A stretch of 64,000 nt of DNA from Belnapia arida (GTDB lineage: Bacteria > Pseudomonadota > Alphaproteobacteria > Acetobacterales > Acetobacteraceae), in NCBI RefSeq assembly GCF_016773205.1, contig NZ_JAETWB010000024.1, positions 1 to 64,000 on the forward strand, in the 5' to 3' direction. The position numbers were made by a program, and so were the translations under genes. The notes beneath the pieces are model-generated. The model did not search any database, was not told the DNA's origin, and saw nothing but the letters and a program-made list of their open reading frames with translations. Shown one piece after another: positions 1 through 8,833 of this stretch. The stretch's first letter is position 1; the number at the start of each line of letters is the position of its first letter.

Positions 1-72
1 GTGCCGGGTCAGGAAGTCGGGCGGGACGAGGCCGGCGGGGATGGGGTCGGGGCGGCGGGGCTTGCGGCGCAT
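1..72 (-). CDS. Truncated gene start, unknown product
   Basis: On the minus strand an ATG at 72 opens a frame that runs off the window. The 24 visible residues begin MRRKPRRPDPIPAG and are rich in Arg and Pro, with no recognisable domain. It faces away from the decayed gene pair to its right. No function can be assigned. It may be a real protein N-terminus because the frame stays open to the edge, but so little is visible that a chance frame in GC-rich DNA is possible. Confidence 0.4.
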   Translation of the reverse strand, partial: MRRKPRRPDPIPAGLVPPDFLTRH

Positions 73-169
73 GGGGTGGGCTCCGCGACGGGGGGGGGTC
101 GGAACATAATATGAACAGTAGCAAACAGCAACGACTAACCCTTGTGGTCGGGCCGGAGCGTCCTGCTAG

Positions 170-434
170 CCTGCCGCAAGGCTCGACATCGCCACGGTCA
201 ACGAGATCGTCCGCACCGCCGCCGTCGCGAGCCTGCATGGCGCGGCGGATGCCGAGGGACGCGAAGCGCTCGACGTGACGATCGTGCTGGGCGGCGACGT
301 CTCGCGCATCAGCGGCGATCAGGTTCTCGGCATGCTGCGGCGGATCGCGGACGAACTGCAATCCACGGGCGATGAGCGCTTTCCCATCCTCAATTCCGCC
401 AAGGAAGGCGGGTTGGAGCGCGAGATTGCCGATC
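170..434 (+). pseudogene. Remnant of a small gene upstream of a HEPN-type gene
   Basis: One frame (open from a TAG at 167-169) encodes a protein-like sequence containing VNEIVRTAAVASLHG, then a hydrophobic strand TIVLGGDVSRISGDQ and a helix-like LGMLRRIADELQ. It has no ATG, GTG or TTG before the conserved-looking part; the first ATG in frame is at 275, in the middle of it. The frame runs past 434 into the next gene without a sensible stop. This looks like a small coding gene that lost its start and end through indels, paired with the broken HEPN-like gene at 435-944. I do not recognise the family; a nucleotidyltransferase (MNT) partner was considered but no GSxxRG motif is visible. Confidence 0.4.
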
Positions 435-944
435 CTGAATCCCTGAGCACCTGTTCGACCAGGTGGAACGCCTGTGGAGCCGTCGCCGCATGGGCCGCCG
501 CGGCAGGTCGACCTGCGGCGGGCGATCTCGACGGCCTATTACGGCGTGTTCCATGGATGCCTGATCGCCATGGCCGATGAGCTGATCGGCAAGACCTTGC
601 GCAATACGCCCCGCTACGCGCTGGCCTGTCGCAGCGTCGGTCATCGCAGCCTGCGGGAGCTTTGCGGCGAGGCGTCGAAGGCGGCGCCCCGGCGGGCAGT
701 TCCGGACCATATCCCCACGGGCAGTTTCGACACACGCATCCGCGATCGCGGCTATGCGGTCGTCGAGCTGCAGGGGAAGCGACATGCCGCGAATTACGAT
801 CCGCGGCCGCGGTTCCGGACCTCGGATGCCTTGCTGGCGCTGCTCCAGGCGAGGACGGCGATGGCCCGCCTGATGGAGGCGCCCGCCGAGCACCGGCAGG
901 CTTTCCTCACCCTGCCCGCCTTCCCGCCGCGCGGGGCGGCCTGA
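435..944 (+). pseudogene. HEPN-like domain protein, frameshifted
   Basis: The segment from 474 encodes the helix RRAISTAYYGVFHG typical of a family of small HEPN-like proteins, followed by about 120 residues ending in a Pro/Ala tail. The expected N-terminus is present but split over other frames. From 435 the DNA reads CTG-AAT-CC(C)-TGA, so with one C removed and an ATG in place of CTG it would encode MNPEHLFDQVERL. A second shift near 474-476 rejoins the frame of the HEPN helix. Two indels and a lost ATG point to decay; errors in the CCC run are an alternative. A shorter GTG-started product from 474 (156 residues) could still be made but would lack the first helix. Confidence 0.55.
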
Positions 945-953
945 GGAAGGGCG

Positions 954-2006
954 CTACCCCTCCACCAGCCCAAGGCCGTTGAGGCCGGGCAGCATCTCCG
1001 GCCAGCGGCGGGCCTCGGCGGATTGCAGGAGGATGCGGGCCCAGGCGACCCAGCCGGACCAGGCGATGCGCTTGTCCCAGGCGACGCCCCAATCCGACAG
1101 CAGGGCGAGGCCGGCGCCGGCGTGGAGGGCGGCGGCGTTCCAATCGCCGGCGGCCAGGGCGAGCTGGGCGAGGAGCAGGCGCGGTTCGGCGACATAGGGA
1201 TTGTGGATCGCGGCGGCTTCGAGCGCGCGGCGGGTGGGATCGGGGCTGGCGACGGGCAGGGCCCGCGTCACGGCCTGCCAGTAGAGCGTGACGGCGGCGA
1301 GCTCGTCTGCGGGGTCGAGCCGCGCCGTGCAGCGGGCGAAGACCGGGGGCGTGGGGATGCCCCATTCGGGCGGCATCTCCGACAGCGGCAGGGCGAGGCG
1401 GGAGAGGGTGCTGAGGGCCGAGGCGGTCGGCTTCAACGGGCCCGGCCAGAGGGCGGCGGCCCAGTGGTCCTGCACGCGGCGGGGCTTGGATGGGCCGGGG
1501 AAGCCGGGAAAGAGCTCGTCCTGCCAGGAATGCCACTGCTCGGCGATGTCGGCGATGGTGGCGATGGCGAAGACCGCGACATCCTTGCTGCTGAGCAGGA
1601 TGGCGGGGGCGCCCTCGCGTTCGAGGACCATGCCTTCCTCGGGGAGGTCGCCCTCCTCCAGCAGGCGGCGGGTGAAGAGGGTGCGGGGCATGGTGCAGAA
1701 GAGATGCACCAGGCGCTCCGCCTCCTCGCCCAGCGCCTGGCGGAGCGGGGCGCGGTCGGCGAAGAGCTGCAGGTCGACGTATTCGTTGGAATAGACGCTG
1801 TGGAAGAGGCCGAGCAGGCGGATCTCGCGCGGCATGTCCCAAAGGGCCAGCGTGCGGTAGAGGCCGAGCAGGTGGTCCTTGAAGGTGCCGGCCTTGTGCC
1901 AGTCCTCGCCGGCGGCGCGGGAGAAGAGCAGCTCCAGCAGGTGGGGAAGCTCGGGGTCGATGGCGGGCCAGTCTTCCGCCAGCAGGGGCTTGATGAGGGG
2001 GTGCAT
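954..2006 (-). CDS. DUF6817 domain protein with TPR-like C-terminus
   Basis: Predicted 350-residue cytoplasmic protein. The first ~110 residues fit DUF6817, an uncharacterised domain that looks HD-like, with a helical core around DHLLGLYRTLALW and the His-rich LLGLFHSVYSNEYV. The last ~100 residues are Ala/Leu-rich helices with paired Trp residues and look like TPR repeats. The ATG at 2006 overlaps the TGA of the upstream ATC-hydrolase-like gene (ATGA), so the two are translationally coupled; an in-frame ATG 30 bases upstream lies inside that gene and is less likely. Biochemical role unknown; a hydrolase-like role would be inference from the HD resemblance only. Confidence 0.8.
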   Translation of the reverse strand: MHPLIKPLLAEDWPAIDPELPHLLELLFSRAAGEDWHKAGTFKDHLLGLYRTLALWDMPREIRLLGLFHSVYSNEYVDLQLFADRAPLRQALGEEAERLVHLFCTMPRTLFTRRLLEEGDLPEEGMVLEREGAPAILLSSKDVAVFAIATIADIAEQWHSWQDELFPGFPGPSKPRRVQDHWAAALWPGPLKPTASALSTLSRLALPLSEMPPEWGIPTPPVFARCTARLDPADELAAVTLYWQAVTRALPVASPDPTRRALEAAAIHNPYVAEPRLLLAQLALAAGDWNAAALHAGAGLALLSDWGVAWDKRIAWSGWVAWARILLQSAEARRWPEMLPGLNGLGLVEG

Positions 2007-2470
2007 CACGGCTCGACCTGGTAGCGGAAGTCGCAATGGGTGGCGCCGTCCATCAGCGTCTGGGTGCGGGTCAGCCTGAGCTTCGGGTCGTAGCCCTCGC
2101 AGAAGGCGCCGTCGCGGTTGCAGGAGAGGACGGCGCCGAGCTCGGCGAGGCCCTTGGCGCGGTACATCTCCGAGTATCTGCAGCGGGTGACGTTGAAGCC
2201 GTAGCTGGTCTCGGTACGGTCGGTGACCTCGATGCGGAGCGCGTCGCCGCGGGTCCAGCGCTCCTGGATGGCGATGAAGTGGTCGAGGCTCGGGCCTTCG
2301 GGCGCTTCGGCGGCCATCTCGGCGGCGGTCTGCTTCGCCAGCTTGACGACGGCGCGGGAAAGGATGGCGCGGGCCTGCTCGGGGCCGAGCTCGGCGGCCA
2401 TCTCCTCGTAGATGCCCTTGGCGAAGGCGGCTTCGATGCGGCGCTGTTCGAGGATGCCGATGCTGCTCAT
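2006..2470 (-). CDS. L-2-amino-thiazoline-4-carboxylic acid hydrolase family protein
   Basis: Protein of 154 residues matching the ATC hydrolase family. The founding members open the ring of L-2-amino-thiazoline-4-carboxylate to N-carbamoyl-L-cysteine in bacterial cysteine production. An N-terminal helical half (residues 1-75) is followed by a conserved C-terminal half with CNRDGAFCEGYDPKL and RTQTLMDGATHCDFRY, which carry the conserved Cys, Asp and His residues of the family. It is the first gene of a two-gene unit with the DUF6817 gene. Many family members have not been tested on ATC, and no carbamoylcysteine amidohydrolase lies nearby, so the real substrate is uncertain. Confidence 0.8.
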   Translation of the reverse strand: MSSIGILEQRRIEAAFAKGIYEEMAAELGPEQARAILSRAVVKLAKQTAAEMAAEAPEGPSLDHFIAIQERWTRGDALRIEVTDRTETSYGFNVTRCRYSEMYRAKGLAELGAVLSCNRDGAFCEGYDPKLRLTRTQTLMDGATHCDFRYQVEP

Positions 2471-2569
2471 CGCGGGGCTCCGGTGGTGGGGAGGGGAAGC
2501 CTAGAGGGGCGGGGGCTGGACCGGAAGGCCGGCTGGGGCCAGATGAGCGGCGACGGGAGCGGGAAGGTC

Positions 2570-3484
2570 ATGGCACTGGACGCCGATCTGCTGATCGACA
2601 GGAGGCGGCTGAAGCGGCGCCTGGCGCTGTGGCGGGGCTTCGCCCTGCTGCTGGTGCTGGGGGCGGCGCTGGCCTGGCTGGGGCGCGCGGGCGATCTGCC
2701 GGGGCTCGGGGCGGGACGCGTCGAGCGGCTGACCGTCTCCGGCTTCATCGGCGACGACCGGAAGCTGCAAGAGGCGCTCGACAAGCTCGCCAAGGATGCG
2801 GGGGTGCGGGCGGTGATCGTCGCCATCGACAGCCCCGGCGGGACGGTGGGCGGGGGCGAGGCGCTGCATGCGGCGCTCAGCCGGCTGCGGGCGGCGAAGC
2901 CCGTGGTCGCGGTGATGCGCGGGACGGCGGCCTCGGCGGGCTACATGACGGCGGTGGCGGCGGAGCGGATCTTCGCGCGGGAATCGACGCTGACGGGCTC
3001 CATCGGGGTGATCCTGCAGACCTTCGACACCTCGGAGCTGCTGGCGCGGCTGGGGGTGAGGGGGGAGGCGCTGGTCTCGGGACCGCTGAAGGACCAGCCG
3101 AATCCGTTCCACCCCCTGTCGCCGGACGGGCGGGCCGCGTTGCAGGGTGTCGTCGGCGACATGTATGCGCAGTTCGTCGAGAAGGTGGCGGCAGGGCGGC
3201 GCATGCCGGTCGAGCAGGTGCGGGGGCTGGCGGACGGGCGGGTCTTCACCGGGCGGCAGGCGCTGGAGGCGGGGTTGGTCGATGCGATCGGCGGCGAGGC
3301 GGAGGCCAGGGCCTGGCTGGCGGCCGAGCGGGGCGTGCCGGCCGATCTCCCGGTGCGGGACATCGAGACGCGGAGCATGGCCGAGCGGCTGGCCGGGGCG
3401 GCCTTCGGTGGCTTCGCGAAAAGCGTGGTTTCAGAATGGCTTGGCGTTGACGGGGCCGGCCTGCTCTGGCAGCTTCCGCGATGA
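2570..3484 (+). CDS. sppA: Signal peptide peptidase SppA, short S49 form
   Basis: Membrane-anchored serine protease of family S49 that degrades signal peptides and membrane-protein fragments. The 304-residue product has one transmembrane helix near residues 18-40 ([18 protein letters not shown]), then a ClpP-like fold. The catalytic Ser is Ser122 in GTAASAGYM and the Lys general base is Lys174 in GPLKDQPNP; the 52-residue spacing equals that of the single-domain Bacillus enzyme. I chose ATG 2570, preceded by a purine-rich stretch; ATG 2543 adds nine residues and is possible. It heads the sppA-ihfB-lapA-pyrF-trpF row. The ihfB gene follows after 19 bases. Confidence 0.9.
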   Translation: MALDADLLIDRRRLKRRLALWRGFALLLVLGAALAWLGRAGDLPGLGAGRVERLTVSGFIGDDRKLQEALDKLAKDAGVRAVIVAIDSPGGTVGGGEALHAALSRLRAAKPVVAVMRGTAASAGYMTAVAAERIFARESTLTGSIGVILQTFDTSELLARLGVRGEALVSGPLKDQPNPFHPLSPDGRAALQGVVGDMYAQFVEKVAAGRRMPVEQVRGLADGRVFTGRQALEAGLVDAIGGEAEARAWLAAERGVPADLPVRDIETRSMAERLAGAAFGGFAKSVVSEWLGVDGAGLLWQLPR

Positions 3485-3503
3485 GGGGCAGGATGGGGCA
3501 GCG

Positions 3504-3830
3504 ATGACGAAGAGCGAGCTGATCGCGCATCTGGCGGCGGAGAACCCGCATCTGCGGCAGCCCGATATCGAGCTGATCGTGGCAACCATCTTCGAGGAGA
3601 TCACCGACGCGCTGACCCGGGGCGACCGGGTGGAGCTGCGCGGCTTCGGCGCCTTCTCGGCCAAGAAGCGGGATCCGCGGACGGGGCGCAACCCGCGCAC
3701 CGGGGCGGCGGTTCCGGTGGAGGGCAAGGCCGTTCCCTATTTCAAGCCGGGCAAGGAGCTGCGCGAGCGGGTGAATGACGGGCCCGCCCCGGCCGCGCCG
3801 CGTCCGGCCCGCGCCGCGGCCAGTTCGTGA
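3504..3830 (+). CDS. ihfB: Integration host factor subunit beta
   Basis: DNA-bending protein of the HU/IHF family, 108 residues. It shows the beta-arm segment [20 protein letters not shown] with the intercalating Pro, preceded by ELRGFG, and the C-terminal [12 protein letters not shown] helix. Relative to typical IhfB (about 95-100 residues) it has a short Ala/Pro/Arg-rich tail. It should pair with IhfA to bend DNA in recombination and transcription. It sits between sppA and a LapA-domain gene, a placement shared with many alphaproteobacteria. Confidence 0.93.
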   Translation: MTKSELIAHLAAENPHLRQPDIELIVATIFEEITDALTRGDRVELRGFGAFSAKKRDPRTGRNPRTGAAVPVEGKAVPYFKPGKELRERVNDGPAPAAPRPARAAASS

Positions 3831-3843
3831 AGGACACCTTTTG

Positions 3844-4188
3844 ATGCTGCAACTGATCCTGCTGCTGCCCGTGCTGGTGGTGCTCGTGCTCTTCGGCCTG
3901 TCGAACCGGGAGGAGGTGCTGCTGCATCTCTGGCCCTTCGACCTGGCCTGGGCGGTGCCGCTCTCGACCGCGATGCTGGTCTTCGCGGCCGTGTTCTTCC
4001 TGTTCGGCGCGCTGGTGGCCTGGGTGGCGGGACTGCCGGCGCGGGCGCGGGCGCGGCGGGCGGAGCGGGCGGCGCAGGTGCTGGAGGCGGAGCTCAACGA
4101 GCATCGCGCCGCGGCGGCGCGGCAGGTCGGGCCGGTGCCGCAGCCAGCGGGGACCAGCCTCGCACGGCTGCAGCGGCCGGCGGCCTGA
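3844..4188 (+). CDS. LapA domain membrane protein
   Basis: Small inner-membrane protein of 114 residues with two hydrophobic helices (about residues 2-20 and 38-62), a linker containing [14 protein letters not shown], then a charged, Ala-rich cytoplasmic tail likely to form a coiled coil. This is the lipopolysaccharide assembly protein A (LapA/YciS) domain layout; in E. coli LapA works with LapB in controlling LPS synthesis. Alphaproteobacterial versions next to ihfB and pyrF are usually called LapA-domain proteins without direct proof. Its stop is one base before the GTG of pyrF, so the two are probably coupled. Confidence 0.85.
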   Translation: MLQLILLLPVLVVLVLFGLSNREEVLLHLWPFDLAWAVPLSTAMLVFAAVFFLFGALVAWVAGLPARARARRAERAAQVLEAELNEHRAAAARQVGPVPQPAGTSLARLQRPAA

Positions 4189-4189
4189 G

Positions 4190-4900
4190 GTGCTGGCGCG
4201 TCCCCGGGGCGGGGCCGGGCGGGTCATCCCGGCGATCGACACCGCCGATCCGGGGCGGGCCGAGGCGCTGGCGCGGACGCTGGCGCCGGGCTGCGGGGCG
4301 GTGAAGCTGGGGCTTGAGCTGTTCACGGCCTGCGGGCCGGAGGCGGTGCGGCGGGTGGCGCCGGTGGCTCCGGTCTTCCTCGACCTCAAGCTGCATGACA
4401 TCCCGAATACCGTCGCCGGGGCGGTGCGGTCGCTGCTGCCGCTCAGGCCGGCGATGCTGACGCTGCACGGCGCGGGCGGGGCGGCGATGATGGGTGCGGC
4501 GCGCGAGGCGGCCGAGGCGGCGGGGGAGGCGCGGCCGATCCTGCTGGCCGTCACCGTGCTGACCAGCCTCGATGCCGGGGCGCTGGCCGAGACGGGCATT
4601 GCGGGCGGGCCGGTGCAGCAGGTGCTGCGGCTGGCGCGGCTGGCGCTCGGTGCCGGGGCGGATGGGCTGGTCTGCTCGCCGCGCGAGGTGGGGCCGATCC
4701 GCGATGCCTTCGGCGAGGCGCCCTTGCTGGTGGTGCCGGGGGTGCGGCCGGCCGGCAGCGCCGTGGGCGACCAAGTCAGGACGGCGACGCCGGAGGAGGC
4801 CGTGGCGGCCGGGGCGGACTGGATCGTGGTCGGGCGGCCGATCACCGGGGCGGCCGACCCGGTGGCGGCGCTCGCGGCGATCGGCGGGGCGCTGGCGTGA
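4190..4900 (+). CDS. pyrF: Orotidine 5'-phosphate decarboxylase
   Basis: Last step of de novo UMP synthesis: decarboxylation of OMP. TIM-barrel protein of 236 residues with the catalytic motif [11 protein letters not shown] (DxKxxD with the second Asp supplied by the partner chain), VKLGLELF near the N-terminus and the phosphate-binding PGVRP and VVGRPIT loops. GTG at 4190 is chosen because it follows the lapA stop directly and gives a normal length. Its last codons overlap the GTG of trpF (GTGA), so pyrimidine and tryptophan genes share one transcript. Confidence 0.95.
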   Translation: MLARPRGGAGRVIPAIDTADPGRAEALARTLAPGCGAVKLGLELFTACGPEAVRRVAPVAPVFLDLKLHDIPNTVAGAVRSLLPLRPAMLTLHGAGGAAMMGAAREAAEAAGEARPILLAVTVLTSLDAGALAETGIAGGPVQQVLRLARLALGAGADGLVCSPREVGPIRDAFGEAPLLVVPGVRPAGSAVGDQVRTATPEEAVAAGADWIVVGRPITGAADPVAALAAIGGALA

Positions 4901-5556
4901 CCGAGGTGAAGATCTGCGGGGTCCGCGATGCGGCGGGCTTCGATGCGGCGGCGGCGGCGGGGGCGGCGATGGTCGGCTTCGTCTTCTATCCGCCCTCGCC
5001 GCGGGCGGTAACGCCGGAGGAGGCGGCGGTGCTCTCCGCCCGGATCGAGGGCGGGCCGGTGCGCGTCGGGCTCTTCGTCGATCCGACGGACGAGGCGATC
5101 GAGGCGGTGCTGGCCGTGGTGCCGCTCGGGCTGATCCAGCTGCATGGGGCGGAGGCGCCGGCGCGGTGCGCGGCGATCCGGGCACGGTTCGGGGTGCCGG
5201 TGATGAAGGCGGTGGGCATCGGCGGCGAGGCGGATTTCGCCGCGCTCGAGGCCTATGCGCCGGTGGTGGACCGCTTCCTGCTCGATGCCAAGCCGCCGGC
5301 GGGGGCGAGCCTGCCGGGGGGGAACGCGGCGGCCTTCGACTGGGGGCTGACGGCGGGGCGGGTGATCCCACGGCCCTGGCTGCTGGCCGGGGGGCTGACG
5401 CCGGAGACGGTGGCGGAGGCGATTCGCCAGAGCGGGGCGGCGGGAGTGGATGTGTCCTCCGGCGTCGAGCGGGCGCGCGGGGTGAAGGATCCGGGACGGA
5501 TCAGGGAATTCGTGGGAGCGGCGAGGAGGCCGCGCGGAAGCGCATCGGAAGGCTAG
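4897..5556 (+). CDS. trpF: Phosphoribosylanthranilate isomerase
   Basis: Third step of the tryptophan branch, an Amadori rearrangement of PRA to CdRP. The 219-residue protein has the signature VKICGVRD at the start with the catalytic Cys, [10 protein letters not shown], the catalytic-Asp region VDRFLLDAK, and phosphate loops LLAGGL and GVDVSSGVE. It begins in the pyrF stop. The usual partner trpB is not adjacent: about 1.2 kb holding a response regulator and a DUF4087 gene intervene. Confidence 0.95.
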   Translation: MTEVKICGVRDAAGFDAAAAAGAAMVGFVFYPPSPRAVTPEEAAVLSARIEGGPVRVGLFVDPTDEAIEAVLAVVPLGLIQLHGAEAPARCAAIRARFGVPVMKAVGIGGEADFAALEAYAPVVDRFLLDAKPPAGASLPGGNAAAFDWGLTAGRVIPRPWLLAGGLTPETVAEAIRQSGAAGVDVSSGVERARGVKDPGRIREFVGAARRPRGSASEG

Positions 5557-5601
5557 GGCTGCCGGTGCCTGAGATGGGCATGACGGGTCCATCGAGCGGG
5601 A

Positions 5602-5626
5602 TTGCCGGCCGCAAGGCCGATGGCAA
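5602..5626 (+). terminator. Candidate hairpin after trpF
   Basis: Inverted repeat TTGC-CGGCC, loop GCAA (a GNRA tetraloop), GGCCG, a three-base bulge, then GCAA. It lies 46 bases after the trpF stop and is followed by GGTTTC rather than a clear T run. It could end the sppA-trpF transcript or merely be a stable 3' structure. Confidence 0.35.
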
Positions 5627-5660
5627 GGTTTCGGATCGCCGCTCGGTTGCCTCATCTGAC

Positions 5661-5714
5661 AGATGATAATCAATGAAACGTTATATACATTTTTGGTTGA
5701 AAGTTGTGTATGGT
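5661..5714 (+). promoter_or_regulatory. AT-rich upstream region of the response regulator gene
   Basis: A stretch of about 54 bases is markedly AT-rich in an otherwise GC-rich window. It holds GATAAT at 5665-5670 and TATATA at 5682-5687, both near the TATAAT consensus, but no convincing -35 box at 16-18 bases from either. It is the most promoter-like DNA between trpF and the response regulator at 5768. The compositional break could also mark inserted DNA. Confidence 0.35.
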
Positions 5715-5767
5715 TGTGTCCCTCAACGCTCCGGCCCGTCGGTGGCGTAACCCAAGGCACCAAGTCC

Positions 5768-6295
5768 ATGCCAGCCGAACTACCCCTCGGCGACACGACC
5801 CAGCCCAAGCCGGAATCTGGGGGACCCAGGATCCTCGTCGTGGAGGACCAGGCCCTCATCGGCCTGCTGATCGACACCATTCTGCAGGAGGCCGGCTATC
5901 AGGTCTTCCTGGCCGGGAATGGCGAGGAAGCGCTCGTCATGGCGCAGTCGATCGGCGAGCTGTCGGCGGTCATCGCGGACATCCATCTGCTGGGCCAGTT
6001 GGACGGCAGGGCGGTGATCCGCAGCCTCCGCCGGAACCGCCCCTTCCTGCCGGTGGTGGTGGTGACCGGTTTCCACCCGGAGGCGCCGGAGGCCAACCTG
6101 CGGGGGCTTGGGGGCCCCACCGTCCGGCTCGGCAAGCCCTTTGCCGCCGAGGACCTGATCGCCAGCCTGGCCGATGTGCTCTCCAGCACGACCGGACGGG
6201 CGACGAATCCATCGGGCGAGGCCCCGCGGCGGCGGAACGGGGCGGCGCCGGACCGGGCTGGATTGCTGGTGGGCGGCCCTTTCTCGCGTCGCTAG
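5768..6295 (+). CDS. Single-domain response regulator
   Basis: CheY-like receiver protein of 175 residues with no output domain. After an ~18-residue polar leader the receiver shows ILVVEDQALIG (acidic pair), the phospho-acceptor Asp near residue 70 in AVIADIHLLG, the Thr in VVTGF, and the Lys in LGKPFA near residue 122. The last ~40 residues are a disordered Arg/Pro/Gly-rich tail. ATG 5768 is preferred; an in-frame ATG at 5663 lies inside the AT-rich probable promoter and would add a non-receiver leader. No histidine kinase is adjacent, so its partner is unknown. It interrupts the trp gene row. Confidence 0.85.
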   Translation: MPAELPLGDTTQPKPESGGPRILVVEDQALIGLLIDTILQEAGYQVFLAGNGEEALVMAQSIGELSAVIADIHLLGQLDGRAVIRSLRRNRPFLPVVVVTGFHPEAPEANLRGLGGPTVRLGKPFAAEDLIASLADVLSSTTGRATNPSGEAPRRRNGAAPDRAGLLVGGPFSRR

Positions 6296-6350
6296 CGGCG
6301 GCGGCCGCGATCGGGCTAAATCGGCGGGCTTCCACGGCGGAGGAGAGCCC

Positions 6351-6713
6351 GTGACGCCGAAGGTCATCGCCCTGGGCCTGTGGTTCCTGTTGCCTGGCGT
6401 ACCCTGTGCGCTGTCGGCCGAGCGCCGCTGCGGCTGGCTCGGGAACCCGACCCCGGGGAACTGGTCGTTGCTCGACCGCGACGGGACCTGGCTGCTTTCC
6501 TCCCAGGGAGGCCATGAGGCCGAGGGCATGGAGGCGATGCCTGACATGACCGGCGCCGGCTGGGTCGTCACCAATGGCGTCTCCTACGGGCATGGCTGTG
6601 CCTGCCTGACGGTGGAGACGGACGCGCAGGGGCGGCGCATCCTCCGGCTGCTGGCGGCCCAGACCCTGCCGCTGGCGCGGTGCCGGGCGGACCGGAGCCT
6701 GCCGCCGCCCTGA
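6351..6713 (+). CDS. DUF4087 secreted protein
   Basis: Protein of 120 residues with a signal peptide (hydrophobic residues 5-18, likely cleavage after CALSA). The mature part matches DUF4087: ERRCGWLGNPTPGNWSLLDRDG, a central WVVTNGVSYGHGCACLTV, and conserved Cys residues that probably pair in the periplasm. The GTG at 6351 follows a good AGGAGA ribosome-binding site. Function of the family is unknown. It lies 55 bases after the response regulator and 63 bases before trpB. Confidence 0.8.
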   Translation: MTPKVIALGLWFLLPGVPCALSAERRCGWLGNPTPGNWSLLDRDGTWLLSSQGGHEAEGMEAMPDMTGAGWVVTNGVSYGHGCACLTVETDAQGRRILRLLAAQTLPLARCRADRSLPPP

Positions 6714-6776
6714 GCGGGCTGACTTTCCCGCTTCGACGCGCTGCTCTATGAGGGCGGCCAGAAAAGGGGAAAACCT

Positions 6777-8018
6777 GTGAACAAGCCGCTGCCCAATTCC
6801 TATCGCCAGGGCCCGGACAGCCAGGGCCGCTTCGGCCAATTCGGCGGGCGCTTCGTCGCCGAGACGCTGATGCCGCTGATCCTCGAGGTCGAGCAGGCCT
6901 ATGAGGCGGCGAAGCGCGATCCCTCCTTCGATGCCGAATGGCGGCGGCTGCTGACGCATTATGTCGGACGGCCGAGCCCGCTCTGGTTCGCCGAGCGGCT
7001 CACGGCCCATCTTCGTGCGAACAGCGCGAGGGAGGATCTTGGGGCGAAGGTCTACTTCAAGCGCGACGAGCTGAACCATACCGGCGCGCACAAGATCAAC
7101 GCCGTGCTCGGGCAGATCCTGCTGGCGAAGCGCATGGGCAAGACGCGCATCATCGCCGAGACGGGGGCGGGGCAGCATGGCGTGGCGACGGCCACCGTCT
7201 GCGCGCTGTTCGACCTGCCCTGCACGGTCTTCATGGGCGCGACGGATGTGGAGCGGCAGCAGCCCAACGTTTTCCGCATGAAGCTGCTCGGCGCCGAGGT
7301 GATGCCGGTGACCTCCGGCGCGGCGACGCTGAAGGATGCGATGAACGAGGCGCTGCGCTACTGGGTCGCCAATGTCGAGGACACCTATTACTGCATCGGC
7401 ACCGTCGCGGGCCCGCATCCCTATCCGGTGATGGTGCGGGACTTCCAGAGCGTCATCGGCGAGGAAGCGAAGCAGCAGATGATGGCGGCCGAGGGGCGGC
7501 TGCCGGATTCGCTGGTGGCCGCGATCGGCGGCGGTTCCAATGCGATGGGGCTGTTCTATCCCTTCCTCGATGATGCCGACGTCCGCATGTATGGCGTGGA
7601 GGCGGCGGGGCATGGCGTGGAGACGGAGCAGCATGCCGCCTCGCTGACCAAGGGGCGGCCGGGCGTGCTGCATGGCAACCGCACCTACCTGTTGCAGGAT
7701 GCGCATGGGCAGATCACCGAGGCGCACTCCATCAGCGCGGGGCTCGACTATCCCGGCGTCGGGCCGGAGCATTCCTGGCTGCATGAGCTCGGCCGCGTGC
7801 AGTATGTGAGCGCGACGGACGACGAGGCGCTGGCCGCCTTCCAGCTCTGCTCGAAGCTCGAGGGCATCATCCCGGCGCTGGAGCCGGCGCATGCGCTGGC
7901 GCATGTGATCCGCATGGCCCCGCAGCTCCCGCGGGACGAGATCGTGCTGATGAATCTCTGCGGGCGGGGGGACAAGGACATCTTCACCGTGGCGAAGCAT
8001 CTGGGAGTCGAGATGTGA
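6777..8018 (+). CDS. trpB: Tryptophan synthase beta chain
   Basis: PLP enzyme that condenses indole with serine to tryptophan; 413 residues. The PLP lysine is in [13 protein letters not shown], the phosphate-binding loop is [10 protein letters not shown], and [10 protein letters not shown] is typical of the N-terminus. GTG at 6777 is used. The stop overlaps the GTG of trpA by four bases, matching the obligate alpha2beta2 complex. Confidence 0.97.
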   Translation: MNKPLPNSYRQGPDSQGRFGQFGGRFVAETLMPLILEVEQAYEAAKRDPSFDAEWRRLLTHYVGRPSPLWFAERLTAHLRANSAREDLGAKVYFKRDELNHTGAHKINAVLGQILLAKRMGKTRIIAETGAGQHGVATATVCALFDLPCTVFMGATDVERQQPNVFRMKLLGAEVMPVTSGAATLKDAMNEALRYWVANVEDTYYCIGTVAGPHPYPVMVRDFQSVIGEEAKQQMMAAEGRLPDSLVAAIGGGSNAMGLFYPFLDDADVRMYGVEAAGHGVETEQHAASLTKGRPGVLHGNRTYLLQDAHGQITEAHSISAGLDYPGVGPEHSWLHELGRVQYVSATDDEALAAFQLCSKLEGIIPALEPAHALAHVIRMAPQLPRDEIVLMNLCGRGDKDIFTVAKHLGVEM

Positions 8019-8833
8019 GCCGGATCGCTGCCAAATTCGCCGCGCTGAAGGCCGAGGGGCGCGGGGCGCTCGTCACCTATCTCCAGGGCTTCGACCCGGA
8101 CCGGGAGACCTCGCTGGCGCTGCTGCGCGGGTTGCCGGAGGCGGGGGCGGACCTGCTGGAAGTGGGCGTGCCCTTCACCGACCCGATGGCGGATGGCCCC
8201 TCGATCCAGCGGGCGGCGCAGCGGGCGCTGAAGGTGGGGGCGACCCTGCCGGGCGTGCTGGAGCTGGTGCGGGCATTCCGCGCGGGCGACGGGACGACGC
8301 CGGTGATCCTCATGGGCTACTACAACCCGATCCTCGCCTATGGCGTCGACCGGTTCTGCACGGATGCGGCGGCGGCGGGCGTCGACGGGCTGATCGTCGT
8401 GGACGTGCCGCCCGAGGAGGCGGGGGAGATCGAGCCGCAGGCGCGGGCGGCCGGGCTCGACCTGATCCGGCTGGTGGCGCCGACCACCGACGATGCGCGG
8501 CTGCCCCGCGTGCTCGCGGCGACGAGCGGCTTCGTCTACTACGTCTCGATCACCGGCATCACCGGGACGCGGAGCGCGACGGCGGCCTCGCTGGAGGAGG
8601 CGGTCCCGCGCATCCGCAAGCACACGGATCTGCCCATCGCCATCGGCTTCGGCATCCGCACGCCGCAGCAGGCGGGGGAGGCGGCGCGGCTGGCGGATGG
8701 GGCGGTGGTCGGGACGGCGCTGGTGGACACGCTGGCGGCCTCGCTCGACGAGGAGGGTCGGGCCAGGCCGGAGACGGTGGGGCTGGTGCTGGAGCAGGTG
8801 CGGGCGCTGGCGGGAGCCGTGCGCGGCCGATGA
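8015..8833 (+). CDS. trpA: Tryptophan synthase alpha chain
   Basis: Cleaves indole-3-glycerol phosphate to indole, which is channelled to TrpB. The 272-residue TIM barrel has the catalytic Glu in [16 protein letters not shown] and the catalytic Asp in a loop after MGYYNPIL ([13 protein letters not shown]). The phosphate site is seen in GFGIRTP and GAVVGTALV. It overlaps both trpB upstream and accD downstream (ATGA). Confidence 0.97.
   Translation: MSRIAAKFAALKAEGRGALVTYLQGFDPDRETSLALLRGLPEAGADLLEVGVPFTDPMADGPSIQRAAQRALKVGATLPGVLELVRAFRAGDGTTPVILMGYYNPILAYGVDRFCTDAAAAGVDGLIVVDVPPEEAGEIEPQARAAGLDLIRLVAPTTDDARLPRVLAATSGFVYYVSITGITGTRSATAASLEEAVPRIRKHTDLPIAIGFGIRTPQQAGEAARLADGAVVGTALVDTLAASLDEEGRARPETVGLVLEQVRALAGAVRGR

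Noticed and set aside
101-125. GGAAC at 101-105 as an EcfG promoter for the HEPN pair
   Set aside because: There is no CGTT 16-17 bases downstream.
2036-2569. Long N-terminal extension of the sppA frame
   Set aside because: It lies antisense to the ATC-hydrolase-like gene and lacks protein character; the family start matches 2543 or 2570.
5663-5767. Upstream ATG of the response regulator
   Set aside because: It falls in the AT-rich putative promoter and encodes a leader unlike receiver proteins.
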